Origin: Methanolinea sp.
GTDB taxonomy: Archaea; Halobacteriota; Methanomicrobia; Methanomicrobiales; Methanospirillaceae
NCBI GenBank assembly: GCA_030019395.1
Contig: JASEES010000001.1
Coordinates: 124,001-188,000, forward strand
DNA: 64,000 nt
Direction of reading: 5' to 3'
Numbering within the stretch: position 1 is the first letter of the stretch; each line of letters opens with the position of its first letter. Under the pieces are notes generated by a model. The model was not told the DNA's origin, ran no database searches, and saw only the letters and a list, made by a program, of their open reading frames with translations. The position numbers were made by a program, and so were the translations under genes. Positions 9,069-17,289 of the stretch are shown one piece after another.

Positions 9069-10038
9069 CGAGCCACCCTGCCACGTCCCGTGCAAAATAC
9101 GTGATGATGAGGTCTGCGCCGGCACGCTTGATGCAGGTCAGGGTCTCCAGTGCAACCTGCTTCTCGTCGAGCCACCCCCGTGCAGCGGCAGCCTTGATCA
9201 TGGCATATTCCCCGCTGACCTGGAATGCCGCGACGGGAATCCCGAGCGTCCTGACCTCGGCAAGAATGTCGAGGTAAAAACCGGCCGGCTTGACCATCAG
9301 GATGTCAGCACCTTCGTCGAAGTCGAGCATCGATTCGAGGACAGCCTCGCGGGAGTTCCCGGGAGGTACCTGGTACGTTGACCTGTCTCCGAAACGAAAA
9401 CCGCTGTCTGCTGCGTCCCGGAACGGGCCGTAAAGGGCACTTGAGAACTTGGTGGAATAGGACATGATCGCAACATCGCTGTGACCCTCGCGGTCGAGCG
9501 CTGCCCGGATCGACTGTACCACCCCGTCCAGCATGCACGAGGGAGCAACGATGTCTGCCCCGCTCTGTGCATGCGAGAGTGCGATCCTGTCCATGAGGTC
9601 AAGGGAAGGATCATTGAGGAGATCGGGACCATGGCGGGTGACTCCCACGATACCGCAATGGCCGTGATCCGTGTATTCGCAGGCGCACACGTCGGTGATG
9701 ACGACCATTTCCGGGACTTCCCCCTTCACTGCCCTGACCGCTTTCTGGACGATACCGTTGGGATCGAAGGCACACGAGGCCTGCTCATCCTTTTTCCGCG
9801 GGATTCCAAAGAGGAGGAGGGCCCGGATTCCGGCATCCCACAGGTCACGGGCAACCGTTCCTGCTTCGGCCAGGGGATACCGGACCTGCCCCGGCATCGA
9901 TTCAATGGACTTTTGTTTTTGTGCAGTCTCGTCAATGAAAACAGGTGCAACGAAGTCGTTCTTCGAGAGTGCAGTCTCCGCGAGAAGCGGCCTGATGACC
10001 GGTGCACGCAGTCTTCTCATTCTTCTTTTCGGGAACAT
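9055..10038 (-). CDS. hemB: 5-aminolevulinate dehydratase (porphobilinogen synthase)
   Basis: HemB condenses two 5-aminolevulinates to porphobilinogen. The 327-residue protein carries the two Schiff-base lysines, K197 in [14 protein letters not shown] and K250 in [13 protein letters not shown]. It also has a cysteine-rich metal site ([15 protein letters not shown]118/C120/C128) typical of zinc-using forms. The start at [13 protein letters not shown] was chosen over the ATG six codons later because AGAGGTG lies eight bases upstream and homologs share the FP-x-x-R-M-R-R-L lead. It overlaps hemA by 22 bases. Confidence 0.95.
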   Translation of the reverse strand: MFPKRRMRRLRAPVIRPLLAETALSKNDFVAPVFIDETAQKQKSIESMPGQVRYPLAEAGTVARDLWDAGIRALLLFGIPRKKDEQASCAFDPNGIVQKAVRAVKGEVPEMVVITDVCACEYTDHGHCGIVGVTRHGPDLLNDPSLDLMDRIALSHAQSGADIVAPSCMLDGVVQSIRAALDREGHSDVAIMSYSTKFSSALYGPFRDAADSGFRFGDRSTYQVPPGNSREAVLESMLDFDEGADILMVKPAGFYLDILAEVRTLGIPVAAFQVSGEYAMIKAAAARGWLDEKQVALETLTCIKRAGADLIITYFARDVAGWLDEEQ

Positions 10039-11303
10039 GGTTTTTCACCTCTGACGATAGCAGCAACGAGGGCCTCTGCCCGCTCAAGGTCGCCCTCCTC
10101 AGCACACAGCCTGACGGACATGGTCACGTCCGAGAGGAGTTTTCGGGCAAGGACACGCGAGAGATCGTCAACGATCCCGCACGTGCGTTCATCGGGATTG
10201 CCCAGGCGGGCGATTGCCCGGTCCCTTTCCCTCACCCTTATAGCCTCGGCCCACATGTGGAGTGTGCCGAGCACGTCGTCGGCGGCATGGCTGTTGAGGA
10301 GCCGGACGAACCGGACCAGTTCACCGTCGATGAACTCCCTTACCCTGGCAGCCTCCGCCCTCCGTGAATCCATTGTCCTTTCGTTGACCTCGCGGAGATC
10401 GTCGATGGAAAAGAGTGATACGCCCCGGATATCCCCGGCGCCCTCTTCCACGTCCCTTGGCTGGGCGATATCGATGACGATAAGGGGGCGGGGCCTGGTC
10501 TCGTGGGGCCAGCACCGTGCGGCCATGACCCGCTCGAGCTGGTCACAATGGATAACGGGGTGGGGCGCCGAAGTGCACGAGATGACCACGTCCGAGAGGA
10601 TCATGTAACGGGGGAGATCCTCGAACCTGATCGCCCTGCCGCCTATCTTTTCGGCGAGGGTCTTTGCCCTCGAATATGTCCGGTTGGCAACGTAGATTGC
10701 AGTGAGGTTCTTTACAGCCAGTGCACGGGCGACCAGGCCCCCCATCTCACCGGAACCGATGACGAGAATGTGTTTTCCCTCCAGTGTCCCCAGCCTTTCC
10801 TCGGCAAGCCTGACTGCTGCAGAGCCGACGGATACTGCTCCCCTGTTGATCTGGGTTCTCCTCCGTGCCTCGATCCCGGCGTGCACTGCCTTGTTGATGC
10901 AGAGTTCAAGGATAGGACTTGTGCATCCGGCTTCCATCGCCCGCATGAGGGCAGATTTCATCTGTCCCAGGATCTGGTCTTCTCCGACGATCATCGAGTC
11001 GATCCCGCAGGCAAGTTCCAGGAGGTGGCGGAGTGCATCGGTGCCCGCTAACAGGGTATATTCCTTCCATCCCGCATTTTCAAGGAATGAGGAGAGGCTT
11101 TCCGGGTCGCCATGGACGAGAACCTCGACGCGGTTGCAGGTCTGGAGGAGGACAATACCCCTGAACCTCTCCCTGGCCTCTTCCAGGAACGCTTTTTCGT
11201 CGGGAAACCGCATCCTTTCGAGAACGTCCGCCGTGGCCGTGTGGTGGCTGACGCCGGCAATTGCAACGGGAACCTGCAGGGACGTCTCCTCCGCTGCACT
11301 CAT
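10017..11303 (-). CDS. hemA: glutamyl-tRNA reductase
   Basis: HemA reduces glutamyl-tRNA(Glu) to glutamate-1-semialdehyde with NADPH, committing glutamate to tetrapyrroles. The 428-residue protein shows GVSHHTATADVLERM near the start, the catalytic cysteine C56 in LLQTCNRVEVLVHG, the ALMRAMEAG and EDQILGQ blocks, and the NADPH fold at ILVIGSGEMGGLVARAL. The start overlaps the upstream stop as ATGA. It is the second gene of the hem operon. Confidence 0.95.
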   Translation of the reverse strand: MSAAEETSLQVPVAIAGVSHHTATADVLERMRFPDEKAFLEEARERFRGIVLLQTCNRVEVLVHGDPESLSSFLENAGWKEYTLLAGTDALRHLLELACGIDSMIVGEDQILGQMKSALMRAMEAGCTSPILELCINKAVHAGIEARRRTQINRGAVSVGSAAVRLAEERLGTLEGKHILVIGSGEMGGLVARALAVKNLTAIYVANRTYSRAKTLAEKIGGRAIRFEDLPRYMILSDVVISCTSAPHPVIHCDQLERVMAARCWPHETRPRPLIVIDIAQPRDVEEGAGDIRGVSLFSIDDLREVNERTMDSRRAEAARVREFIDGELVRFVRLLNSHAADDVLGTLHMWAEAIRVRERDRAIARLGNPDERTCGIVDDLSRVLARKLLSDVTMSVRLCAEEGDLERAEALVAAIVRGEKPCSRKEE

Positions 11304-11923
11304 GCAAGGTACCTCCCTGCAATCAGGGACCATGTATACGTCTCTCCCTTCCGGAGGGCAGCCCAGACATCCCTGTCTTTCAGGACGTTCCAGAGGATTT
11401 CCCTGCGTACCTGCGGGTCCGGCTGGCACTCCCGGAGGTATGCCCGGAGTCGCTCCTGGACACTCACCATCCTGTCGAGGTACGGGAACGTCTCCTCGAG
11501 GTGTTCCCTGATGAACCGCGGGATGGCCGGACTCGCTCCTTCTGTGCTGACTGCAAGGATGAAATGCTCTCCCCTGACGACCGACGGTATGAGGAAGTCT
11601 CCCCTCTCCCCTTCCGCGTTATTGAAGAGGATGCCCTTTCTCCTGCATGCCTCCCCGATCCTGTTATTGAGCCCGGGATCGGGAGTTGCCGCAACGGCGC
11701 AGAAGAAACCCTCGAGGAGCGACAGGAGTTTTTCGTCCGGGATGCCCCCGAGATCGATCGTGATCCGGGTGACGGGAAGGTCAGTGAGAGCAGGGGAAAA
11801 AGACCGTGAATAGACAACAACGGAGCCCTCCTGTGCAAAAAAAGCCGCCTTCCGTGCACCAACATCACCGCCTCCGAATATTGCGACCTTCTTTTTCGAA
11901 AAGTCCACGAGGAGAGGGATCAT
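11300..11923 (-). CDS. precorrin-2 dehydrogenase (SirC/Met8 family)
   Basis: This NAD-dependent enzyme oxidises precorrin-2 to sirohydrochlorin, the common precursor of siroheme, F430 and cobalt corrinoids. The 207-residue protein has the dinucleotide fold VAIFGGGDVGARKAAFFA at residues 13-30 and the Met8 block ILFNNAEGERGDFLIPSVV, followed by the helical SVQERLRAYLRE region. It lacks the CysG methylase domain, which is supplied by the separate cobA. As first gene of the hem operon it may be produced in step with precorrin-2. Chelatase activity cannot be judged. Confidence 0.88.
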   Translation of the reverse strand: MIPLLVDFSKKKVAIFGGGDVGARKAAFFAQEGSVVVYSRSFSPALTDLPVTRITIDLGGIPDEKLLSLLEGFFCAVAATPDPGLNNRIGEACRRKGILFNNAEGERGDFLIPSVVRGEHFILAVSTEGASPAIPRFIREHLEETFPYLDRMVSVQERLRAYLRECQPDPQVRREILWNVLKDRDVWAALRKGETYTWSLIAGRYLA

Positions 11924-12158
11924 CAGTATAGGTGTGGAGCGGGCTTTTCATTAAGGTGTTGGGATCGAAGGAGCCATATCCCTGATGGATGTACCAGATC
12001 CGGGCACGTTCAATTAGACTGAATCCAGCGAAAAAAGACCGCGAGAGACCCTTTTGTGGTCTCCCTTTCTCTCTCTGTTCACCCGGGATCACGGTAACCG
12101 GAGTCGGCTTGGGGACACCTCCGATGTGCTTTTCCGCGGGTTCATCCAACGCGATAGC

Positions 12159-12167
12159 CTTAATAGG
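12159..12167 (+). promoter_or_regulatory. TATA-like box upstream of tRNA-Gly
   Basis: The sequence CTTAATAGG lies about 30 bases before the tRNA 5' end, the usual archaeal TATA spacing. The 270-base gap between the hem operon start and this tRNA otherwise holds the hem promoter region and no gene I can support. Confidence 0.4.
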
Positions 12168-12194
12168 CTATACCGCGTAGTGTAGAGAGCAATT

Positions 12195-12266
12195 GCGCCG
12201 ATAGTGTAGTGGTTATCACTAGGCGTTGCCAACGCCTAAACCCGGGTTCGAGTCCCGGTCGGCGCA
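12195..12266 (+). tRNA. tRNA-Gly (anticodon GCC)
   Basis: The 72-base sequence folds as a cloverleaf. The acceptor stem GCGCCGA pairs with TCGGCGC, with discriminator A at 12266. The anticodon stem AGGCG/CGCCT encloses loop TTGCCAA with anticodon GCC at 12228-12230, and the T arm CCGGG-TTCGAGT-CCCGG is perfect. CCA is not encoded and no intron is present. Confidence 0.97.
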
Positions 12267-12338
12267 CTCTGGTTTTGCCCTCTTCCCGGAAAAATACGAG
12301 ATTCTCCGGTGCACATACCCCGCCTGACTCAAACCGTC

Positions 12339-12755
12339 CTATTCGGAAGCGGTACCTGTTCCACGTTTTCCTTTTCCTTTTTTCGCAAAACAGGGGCTTT
12401 TCCGGCACGGTACGGTACAGGAGCTGACCTTCTCGCTGTCCCGCCGGGATGCCCATTCGAGGAGGGGTATAATTGCCTCGCGAAGCCCTTTGCCTTCTTC
12501 CGTCAGGAAGTACTCCACGCGGGGCGGGACCTCGGCGAACGATTCGCGTCCCACGAGGTTCTCTTCCTGGAGTTCCTTCAAGGTGTCAGAAAGGGTCTTT
12601 GGACTGATACCGGCGAGTTCGTCCATGAGGTCACCGAAACGGAGCCGTCCCCGCATTCCCAGCCTGTTAATGATGAGAAGAGCCCATTTCTTGGATATGG
12701 TGGAAAAGATTCCCCCAAGGCCGCAGATGCATATTGTGCCGGTATCCGTGCACAT
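12339..12755 (-). CDS. HxlR-family winged-helix transcriptional regulator
   Basis: The 138-residue protein matches the HxlR fold. The ISKKWALLIINRLG helix (about residues 21-34) is followed by LRFGDLMDELAGISPKTLSD, the recognition region, and a wing at REVPP/RVEYFLTEEGKGL. It begins with three cysteines (C2, C9, C11) in a CTDTGTICICG segment and has three more near the C-terminus, which points to thiol or metal sensing (inference). It is divergent from a His/Cys-rich microprotein and an ABC exporter, with a perfect palindrome between them. The last 25 residues are basic and low in complexity. Confidence 0.88.
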   Translation of the reverse strand: MCTDTGTICICGLGGIFSTISKKWALLIINRLGMRGRLRFGDLMDELAGISPKTLSDTLKELQEENLVGRESFAEVPPRVEYFLTEEGKGLREAIIPLLEWASRRDSEKVSSCTVPCRKSPCFAKKGKGKRGTGTASE

Positions 12756-12779
12756 AGTATTTTCCTATAAACTTACTAT

Positions 12780-12796
12780 TTTTAATACTATTAAAA
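12780..12796. promoter_or_regulatory. perfect palindrome between HxlR gene and divergent operon
   Basis: TTTTAATA-C-TATTAAAA is an 8-base perfect inverted repeat with one central base. It lies 25 bases upstream of the HxlR start and 36 bases upstream of the plus-strand gene. It overlaps AT-rich TATA candidates for both directions, so a bound dimer could block both. The 11-mer GGATAGTTTCG follows directly at 12797-12807 and recurs beside the palindrome upstream of the ArsP operon. Confidence 0.55.
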
Positions 12797-12832
12797 GGAT
12801 AGTTTCGGTTGGAAAAAAGGAGGACTTTTCCG

Positions 12833-13012
12833 ATGTGTGAACCGTGCTGCCACGATATTCACCATGCAAAGCGGGGGTGCTGCCACCCCGGCGCCTCTGA
12901 TGTATGGGATGAGGTGAAGATCTGTGAGGAGCTCAAGGGTGTATACCTCGCCAGGATCGAGGCTCTTGACAGGAGGATTGCATCTCTCAAAAGTAAAGGA
13001 AGAGAGCAATGA
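12833..13012 (+). CDS. His/Cys-rich microprotein with helical tail
   Basis: The 59-residue protein begins MCEPCCHDIHHAKRGCCHPG, with five cysteines and four histidines in its first 20 residues, then a charged amphipathic helix (about residues 29-55) likely to form a coiled coil. The start ATG has a GGAGG site nine bases upstream. The N-terminus suggests metal binding or metal-dependent oligomerisation. It is divergent from the HxlR regulator and precedes an ABC exporter. I do not recognise a named family. Confidence 0.65.
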   Translation: MCEPCCHDIHHAKRGCCHPGASDVWDEVKICEELKGVYLARIEALDRRIASLKSKGREQ

Positions 13013-13145
13013 ACCTTCCGGAGGATATTCGATTTTCTTCCCGATGTTGAAAAGAACGCTCTCCGGGGACACTTCAGGGGATCACCTCCCCCGAACGACG
13101 GGTCATCCACGGGTTCAGGCTATGGGTAATGCAGGGTGAAGGAAA

Positions 13146-14075
13146 GTGACAGACATCATCAGTGCACAGGACCTTGTCAAGACTTTCGGACGGAACAGGG
13201 CAGTTGACGGGGTCTCTTTTGCTGTCGGTGAAGGAGAGATATTCGGGTTCCTCGGTCCAAACGGTGCAGGCAAGACAACGACGACACGGATGCTCACCGG
13301 TGTCATTCCCCCGGATTCGGGGACTGCAACGGTCCTTGGCCACGATATCCGGAAGAAACCGGTGCTCGCCAAGCAGGGTTTTGGCGTCGTCCCGGAGACC
13401 TCGAACGCCTACACCGATCTCTCGGCCTGGCAGAACATGATGCTGATGGGGGAACTGTATGGACTCCCCCGGAGACTTGCGGAAAAGAGGGCATCCGATC
13501 TGCTGGTAACGGTGGGTCTCCTCGGCAACAAGGAACAGAAAGTCCAGGCTTATTCGAAGGGCATGAAGCAGCGGTTGATCCTCGCCATGGCACTCGTCCA
13601 TGACCCCAAAGTCCTGTTCCTGGACGAACCGACCGGGGGTCTCGATGTCCAGAGCACCCAGATGATACTCTCCCTGCTCCGGGATAAAAACAGGGAGGGA
13701 ATGACCATATTCCTGACAACACACAACATGGAGGAGGCCAACAGGCTCTGTCACCGCGTTGCCATTATCCGGCATGGAAAAATTGTTGCCATCGATGCGC
13801 CTGAGAAGCTGAAAATGGCAATTGACCGCGTGCACAGGATCGAGGTGAGCTTCGATCGCGGGGTACCGGGGGAAGCCCTCGGGGAAGTGAGTGGTGTTAT
13901 CGCGGTGAACCGGATTGGTGACAAGTACCGGCTCGATGTTCTCAGCAGGGATACCGCGATACGATCCCTTGTCGCATTCGCCGCGTCAAACAACCTTCAA
14001 ATCGTAACCCTGAACACACTTGCACCCACCCTTGACGATGCATTTCTCCGCCTGACACAGGAGGGCGGATCATGA
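13146..14075 (+). CDS. ABC transporter ATP-binding protein (DrrA type)
   Basis: The 309-residue ATPase energises an ABC-2 exporter. It has Walker A GPNGAGKTTTT near residue 37, a signature-like YSKGMKQRL, and Walker B VLFLDEPTGGLD followed by the H-loop LTTHNMEEA. A C-terminal extension of about 90 residues is typical of DrrA-like drug or lipid exporters. The start is a GTG with GGTGA eight bases upstream. It overlaps the permease gene as ATGA. The cargo is unknown; control by the adjacent HxlR regulator is inferred from position. Confidence 0.88.
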   Translation: MTDIISAQDLVKTFGRNRAVDGVSFAVGEGEIFGFLGPNGAGKTTTTRMLTGVIPPDSGTATVLGHDIRKKPVLAKQGFGVVPETSNAYTDLSAWQNMMLMGELYGLPRRLAEKRASDLLVTVGLLGNKEQKVQAYSKGMKQRLILAMALVHDPKVLFLDEPTGGLDVQSTQMILSLLRDKNREGMTIFLTTHNMEEANRLCHRVAIIRHGKIVAIDAPEKLKMAIDRVHRIEVSFDRGVPGEALGEVSGVIAVNRIGDKYRLDVLSRDTAIRSLVAFAASNNLQIVTLNTLAPTLDDAFLRLTQEGGS

Positions 14076-14827
14076 ACCCGGAGAGTCTCCCGGAACAGGC
14101 CCGGCGGGCCTGGGCCGTTGCAAAGAAGGATATCCGGATCTATTACCTCAAGGGACCTGTCCTCATATTCGGGGTGTTCATGCCTGTCTTCCTCTTCCTC
14201 GCCTTTTACATGGGAGGCAGGGATCTCCCGCTGGCATTTCTCATCCCGGGACTCGTCGGGATGACACTCTTCTTTTCCGCAACAGCGGTTTCTCCGGCCA
14301 TATTCCCGTGGGAGGGGTCGGCAAAGACCCTCGAGAGGCTCGCAGCGTGTCCCATCTCCATCGAGGCAATCGTTCTTGGGGACATGATTGCATCAGCACT
14401 CTTTGGCATCGGGATTACGCTCATTACCGTCCTGATCGGTGTAGGAGTCGGCCTGCCGGTTCTCCACGTGGATATCCTCTTCATCGCCCTTTTCCTTGGT
14501 GCCTGCTGTTTTTCTGCACTCGGGACTCTCCTTGCTGTCCCGCCCACGAACGTCCCCTCAAACATCATGATGCTCTCGTCACTGCTCAAGTTCCCGCTCG
14601 TCTTCATATCCGGGATTTTTGTCCCGCTCGCGGAGATGCCGCGGTGGGGACTCCCGCTTGCAGCCATCTCTCCTCTCACCTACTTCTGCGACCTTGCCCG
14701 GTATTGTTTCTCGGGTGCCCATTACTTCCCCGTCACCCTGGACATCGGGTTGCTGGCCCTGTTTGCGGTGGTTTTGTCGATAGCGACGATGTACTTCCAC
14801 AGGAAAACAATGCCCCGGAGGCTCTGA
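14072..14827 (+). CDS. ABC-2 type transport permease
   Basis: The 251-residue integral membrane protein has about six hydrophobic segments, with the ABC-2 pattern LVFISGIFVPLAEMPRWG before the last two. The N-terminal cytoplasmic stretch (AWAVAKKDIRIYYLKGPV) is characteristic of DrrB/NodJ-type permeases. It is coupled to the ATPase gene by an ATGA overlap, and together they should form an exporter. Substrate cannot be inferred. Confidence 0.88.
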   Translation: MNPESLPEQARRAWAVAKKDIRIYYLKGPVLIFGVFMPVFLFLAFYMGGRDLPLAFLIPGLVGMTLFFSATAVSPAIFPWEGSAKTLERLAACPISIEAIVLGDMIASALFGIGITLITVLIGVGVGLPVLHVDILFIALFLGACCFSALGTLLAVPPTNVPSNIMMLSSLLKFPLVFISGIFVPLAEMPRWGLPLAAISPLTYFCDLARYCFSGAHYFPVTLDIGLLALFAVVLSIATMYFHRKTMPRRL

Positions 14828-14923
14828 AAGAAAATTGAGGTTACAGGCCTCCGGCGCGGGAGGCTCATGCACAGTCCCAGCTTCCCCGATGCCAAAGAAA
14901 AGCGATTGGGAAATACCGGAGAT

Positions 14924-14931
14924 ACTATAAG
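14924..14931 (+). promoter_or_regulatory. TATA-like box upstream of the FTR gene
   Basis: ATACTATAAG-type sequence in the gap after the ABC exporter. It could drive the ferredoxin:thioredoxin reductase reading frame beginning near 15000. The gap between 14828 and about 15000 otherwise holds a C8A5 homopolymer run near 14979-14991 and no gene. Confidence 0.35.
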
Positions 14932-15008
14932 GGGGAATGCGTCTTTTACTATTGTTCAACCGGCAGAGCCCCTGTCGACCCCCCCCAAAAATTGACCGAG
15001 GTGCTTGA

Positions 15009-15338
15009 AAGACGGAAAAGAGAGAGGACCGCGTTCCCTGTGACCCCTCGGAAGAGGCAGAAGTAACCGAGGAGAAAATACGCAGCTGGACCCGGGCCTA
15101 TGCATCGCGCCACGGCTGGATCCTGAATCCCGACAAGCGTGCCCTCGATATCGTTATCCGTGGCCTTACCAGGAACTGCAGGAAGTTCGGACATCCCTAC
15201 TGCCCGTGCAGGTTACGAAGCGGAAACCCCGAAAAAGACCAGGACATCATCTGTCCCTGCATTTTCCATAAGGATGAGGTCCGGGACGAAGGGAACTGTC
15301 ATTGCAGGCTGTTTTTCCGGCCGGACAAGGCAGAGTAA
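15009..15338 (+). pseudogene. ferredoxin:thioredoxin reductase catalytic subunit, no in-frame start codon
   Basis: The frame encodes a clear FTR catalytic chain, from VTEEKIRSWTRAYASRHGW to FFRPDKAE. It has the conserved HPYCPCRLRSG, ICPCIFHKDEV and CHCRLFF blocks that hold the [4Fe-4S] cluster and redox-active disulfide. Such proteins pass electrons from ferredoxin to thioredoxins. The frame runs from a TGA at 15006 to TAA at 15336 and contains no ATG, GTG or TTG before the cysteine motifs. A TTG (14992) or GTG (15001) in another frame reads TEVLERRKRE and would join after losing one AG of an AGAGAG repeat near 15020. So it is frameshifted, mis-sequenced, or started unusually. Confidence 0.75.
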
Positions 15339-15438
15339 TTGCAGCCCGGGCAAAATGTTACGGGGTTCTTCTGCGGGTCGTCCAACCACCTGATTCCTGA
15401 CTGGATGCCGGTGCCCCTCTAATACTCATGAGTTTTTT

Positions 15439-15480
15439 TTCAATTCAATTTTTTTTGAACAAATTTAATATACGGGGATG
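15439..15480 (+). promoter_or_regulatory. promoter and TTCAA-N6-TTGAA element of the DUF2193 operon
   Basis: A T-tract around 15432-15440 may end upstream transcription. TTCAA (15444-15448), six bases, then TTGAA (15455-15459) form an inverted repeat directly upstream of a TATA box (TTTAATATA, about 15465-15473). The arrangement is almost repeated at the aldehyde oxidoreductase promoter, and the repeat recurs upstream of the ArsP operon. Part of it may simply be the BRE element. Confidence 0.45.
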
Positions 15481-15548
15481 AGTGAATGGAACCATGCTGG
15501 ACTTCCCGGGCAGGACCCGGGGAGACCACCAGAAGGGGGAATGAAAAA

Positions 15549-17048
15549 ATGTCTGAATTATACAAAAAGATGGTCCACGAGGCCATGGCGGCCCAGCGGG
15601 CCGACGTTGAAACGGTCAGAAAGAAGAGAGGACAGTCCTTTGTCATCGACGATGCAAAGGCATACCTCGATGCGGTAAAGCTGATGAAACCTATCGGGGA
15701 ACAGTCAAAAGCAGTTTTCTCCCTTCACGTGGAATCGGTCAAAGCCCATTTTGACGTCCTCGAGAAACTGACACGGACTGTCCGGCCCGAAGATGATCCA
15801 TTCGTCGAGCATTACCAGACGCCCGTGGTGATGGAAATCCTCTACGACCAGGATCCGGCGTTCAGGAAGAGTGCTGATGCCTTCGTCAGGGCGATTGGAA
15901 AGGCCGAGGCCCTCATAGGAAAGGAATCTGCCCGCCGGTACGCAGGCTTTTACGGGCCGACCTGCGTTGTCGACTTTGCTCTCATACCGGGCAGTACGAG
16001 CAATGTCGTCAACCAGATACTGCAGAAGACCGACATACCCGCAGCCCACAAGCAGGCTATCCTTGCCTCCAAGTCCTGGGGGATGAACACGTCCTACGGG
16101 ATAGGCGAGGTATTTGCCCATGAGATCGAGAAGGGTGCCACCCTTGCCGACGCGGTCAAAGCAGAGATAAAAATGCTCCAGTCGGTGTACGACCATCCCG
16201 TCGAGACGCAGGCGCGCCTGATGGACGATGCCGGGATGAGCTCGTTTGACTGCCGGAAGTACATGTCCGGGTACCGGAAGAAGATGGAAGCGCCGGTCAG
16301 GGCAGCGATCGACGACGGGATCCACTACGGCAACATCGTTACCATCCCTGCCTACTGTGTGGGAGACATAGCCCACCACATAGCCCAGTCCACCTTCAAC
16401 ATGTGCAAGGACGACGTGATCATGGCCACGATCGATGCTGCCACCGAGGTGATGGACAAAAACCTGAATGCAGCGATCCCGAAGTTTAAAAACGAATACG
16501 ATGTCCTGTCGGTTGCAACCGGGGCATCGGCCTGCGCTGCCGAGTACCTCCTCGAACTGGACGGGTTCAACGCCATCATGGTCGTTGACCTCCTCACGAA
16601 GAGGTGGCACAACTACGTCCAGCTGTATCCCCGGCGCGGGGCAGCCGCCGAGTTGCACAACTGCGACTTCATGGACATGATCTACCGGGGCTGGAAGTAC
16701 ATTGACAAGGCCCGGAGGGCCCAGAACGGAAGGCCGGGCATGCTGAAACCGAAAGTGGGAAGTTTCGAGATCGACCTCTCTCCCATTCACGAGAACGAGG
16801 TTCTCATGAACCCGCAGAGGTATGTATACCCCGCCTGTGCCATCACCGTGCGTGCGTCGGCGATGCTGCGCCTTGCCGACTATCCCTGCCTCCTGACGAG
16901 CGAGCCCGTGACGGCCACACTGATGACCAACATCATCGCCCTGCACAAGGAAGTCGCTGCAGCCCCTGCAAGGATCTGCAAGGACTGTGCATCTGCCGCT
17001 CTCATGGACTTCCGGCACTGTTACTGCCAGTGGAAGGAAGCGGTCTGA
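15549..17048 (+). CDS. DUF2193 family protein of methanogens
   Basis: The 499-residue soluble protein matches what I recall of DUF2193, a methanogen-centred family without assigned function. It is largely helical and has conserved-looking segments GMNTSYGIGEVFAHEIEKG, CVGDIAHHIAQSTFNMCKDD and TKRWHNYVQLYPRRG. The C-terminus holds a cysteine cluster (RICKDCASAALMDFRHCYCQW) that could bind a metal or Fe-S centre. The start MSELYKK follows a GGGGGA site. It heads an operon with a DUF2180 zinc protein and an AqpM aquaporin. I see no similarity to the pyrrolysine methyltransferases, which it resembles in size. Confidence 0.75.
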   Translation: MSELYKKMVHEAMAAQRADVETVRKKRGQSFVIDDAKAYLDAVKLMKPIGEQSKAVFSLHVESVKAHFDVLEKLTRTVRPEDDPFVEHYQTPVVMEILYDQDPAFRKSADAFVRAIGKAEALIGKESARRYAGFYGPTCVVDFALIPGSTSNVVNQILQKTDIPAAHKQAILASKSWGMNTSYGIGEVFAHEIEKGATLADAVKAEIKMLQSVYDHPVETQARLMDDAGMSSFDCRKYMSGYRKKMEAPVRAAIDDGIHYGNIVTIPAYCVGDIAHHIAQSTFNMCKDDVIMATIDAATEVMDKNLNAAIPKFKNEYDVLSVATGASACAAEYLLELDGFNAIMVVDLLTKRWHNYVQLYPRRGAAAELHNCDFMDMIYRGWKYIDKARRAQNGRPGMLKPKVGSFEIDLSPIHENEVLMNPQRYVYPACAITVRASAMLRLADYPCLLTSEPVTATLMTNIIALHKEVAAAPARICKDCASAALMDFRHCYCQWKEAV

Positions 17049-17074
17049 ACCCGGTGGAAGGGTGGTGAAGAGAG

Positions 17075-17284
17075 ATGAAGTGTTACGTCTGTGCACAGGA
17101 AGGACGGTCCTCGGATGCCGTGGCGGTCTGCATCGTCTGCGGCATGGGGCTCTGCAGAGAGCATGCCATGCGCGAGGAACTGGAGATGTGGGAAGGGGGC
17201 TATCCCTTCCCCGCAAAGAAGGTGAAGGCGAAGATTCCGCGTATCCTCTGTCCTGAATGCTACCATGCACTCAAGGGGAAGTGA
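17075..17284 (+). CDS. DUF2180-like zinc-binding small protein
   Basis: The 69-residue protein has a cross-brace style cysteine/histidine pattern: CYVC at residues 3-6, CIVCGMGLC with a following EH, and CPEC near the C-terminus, likely two zinc sites. This matches the methanogen DUF2180 family as I remember it. A GGTGAAG-containing stretch precedes the ATG. It lies between DUF2193 and the aquaporin, 26 bases after the first and 5 before the second, so all three are probably one transcript. Function is unknown; an adaptor role is only a guess. Confidence 0.7.
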   Translation: MKCYVCAQEGRSSDAVAVCIVCGMGLCREHAMREELEMWEGGYPFPAKKVKAKIPRILCPECYHALKGK

Positions 17285-17289
17285 GATGG

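Noticed and set aside
11865..12149. Minus-strand 94-codon frame upstream of the precorrin-2 dehydrogenase gene
   Set aside because: It overlaps that gene's start, lacks a ribosome site and shows no family resemblance.
15549..17048. Methylamine methyltransferase (pyrrolysine type) as identity of the large gene before the aquaporin
   Set aside because: Size is similar, but there is no in-frame amber codon, no corrinoid-methyltransferase motif and no corrinoid protein nearby.
15705..17270. 521-codon open frame antisense to the DUF2193 gene
   Set aside because: It mirrors a strongly coding gene with clear start, ribosome site and operon context. Its translation is low in complexity and has no recognisable domains.
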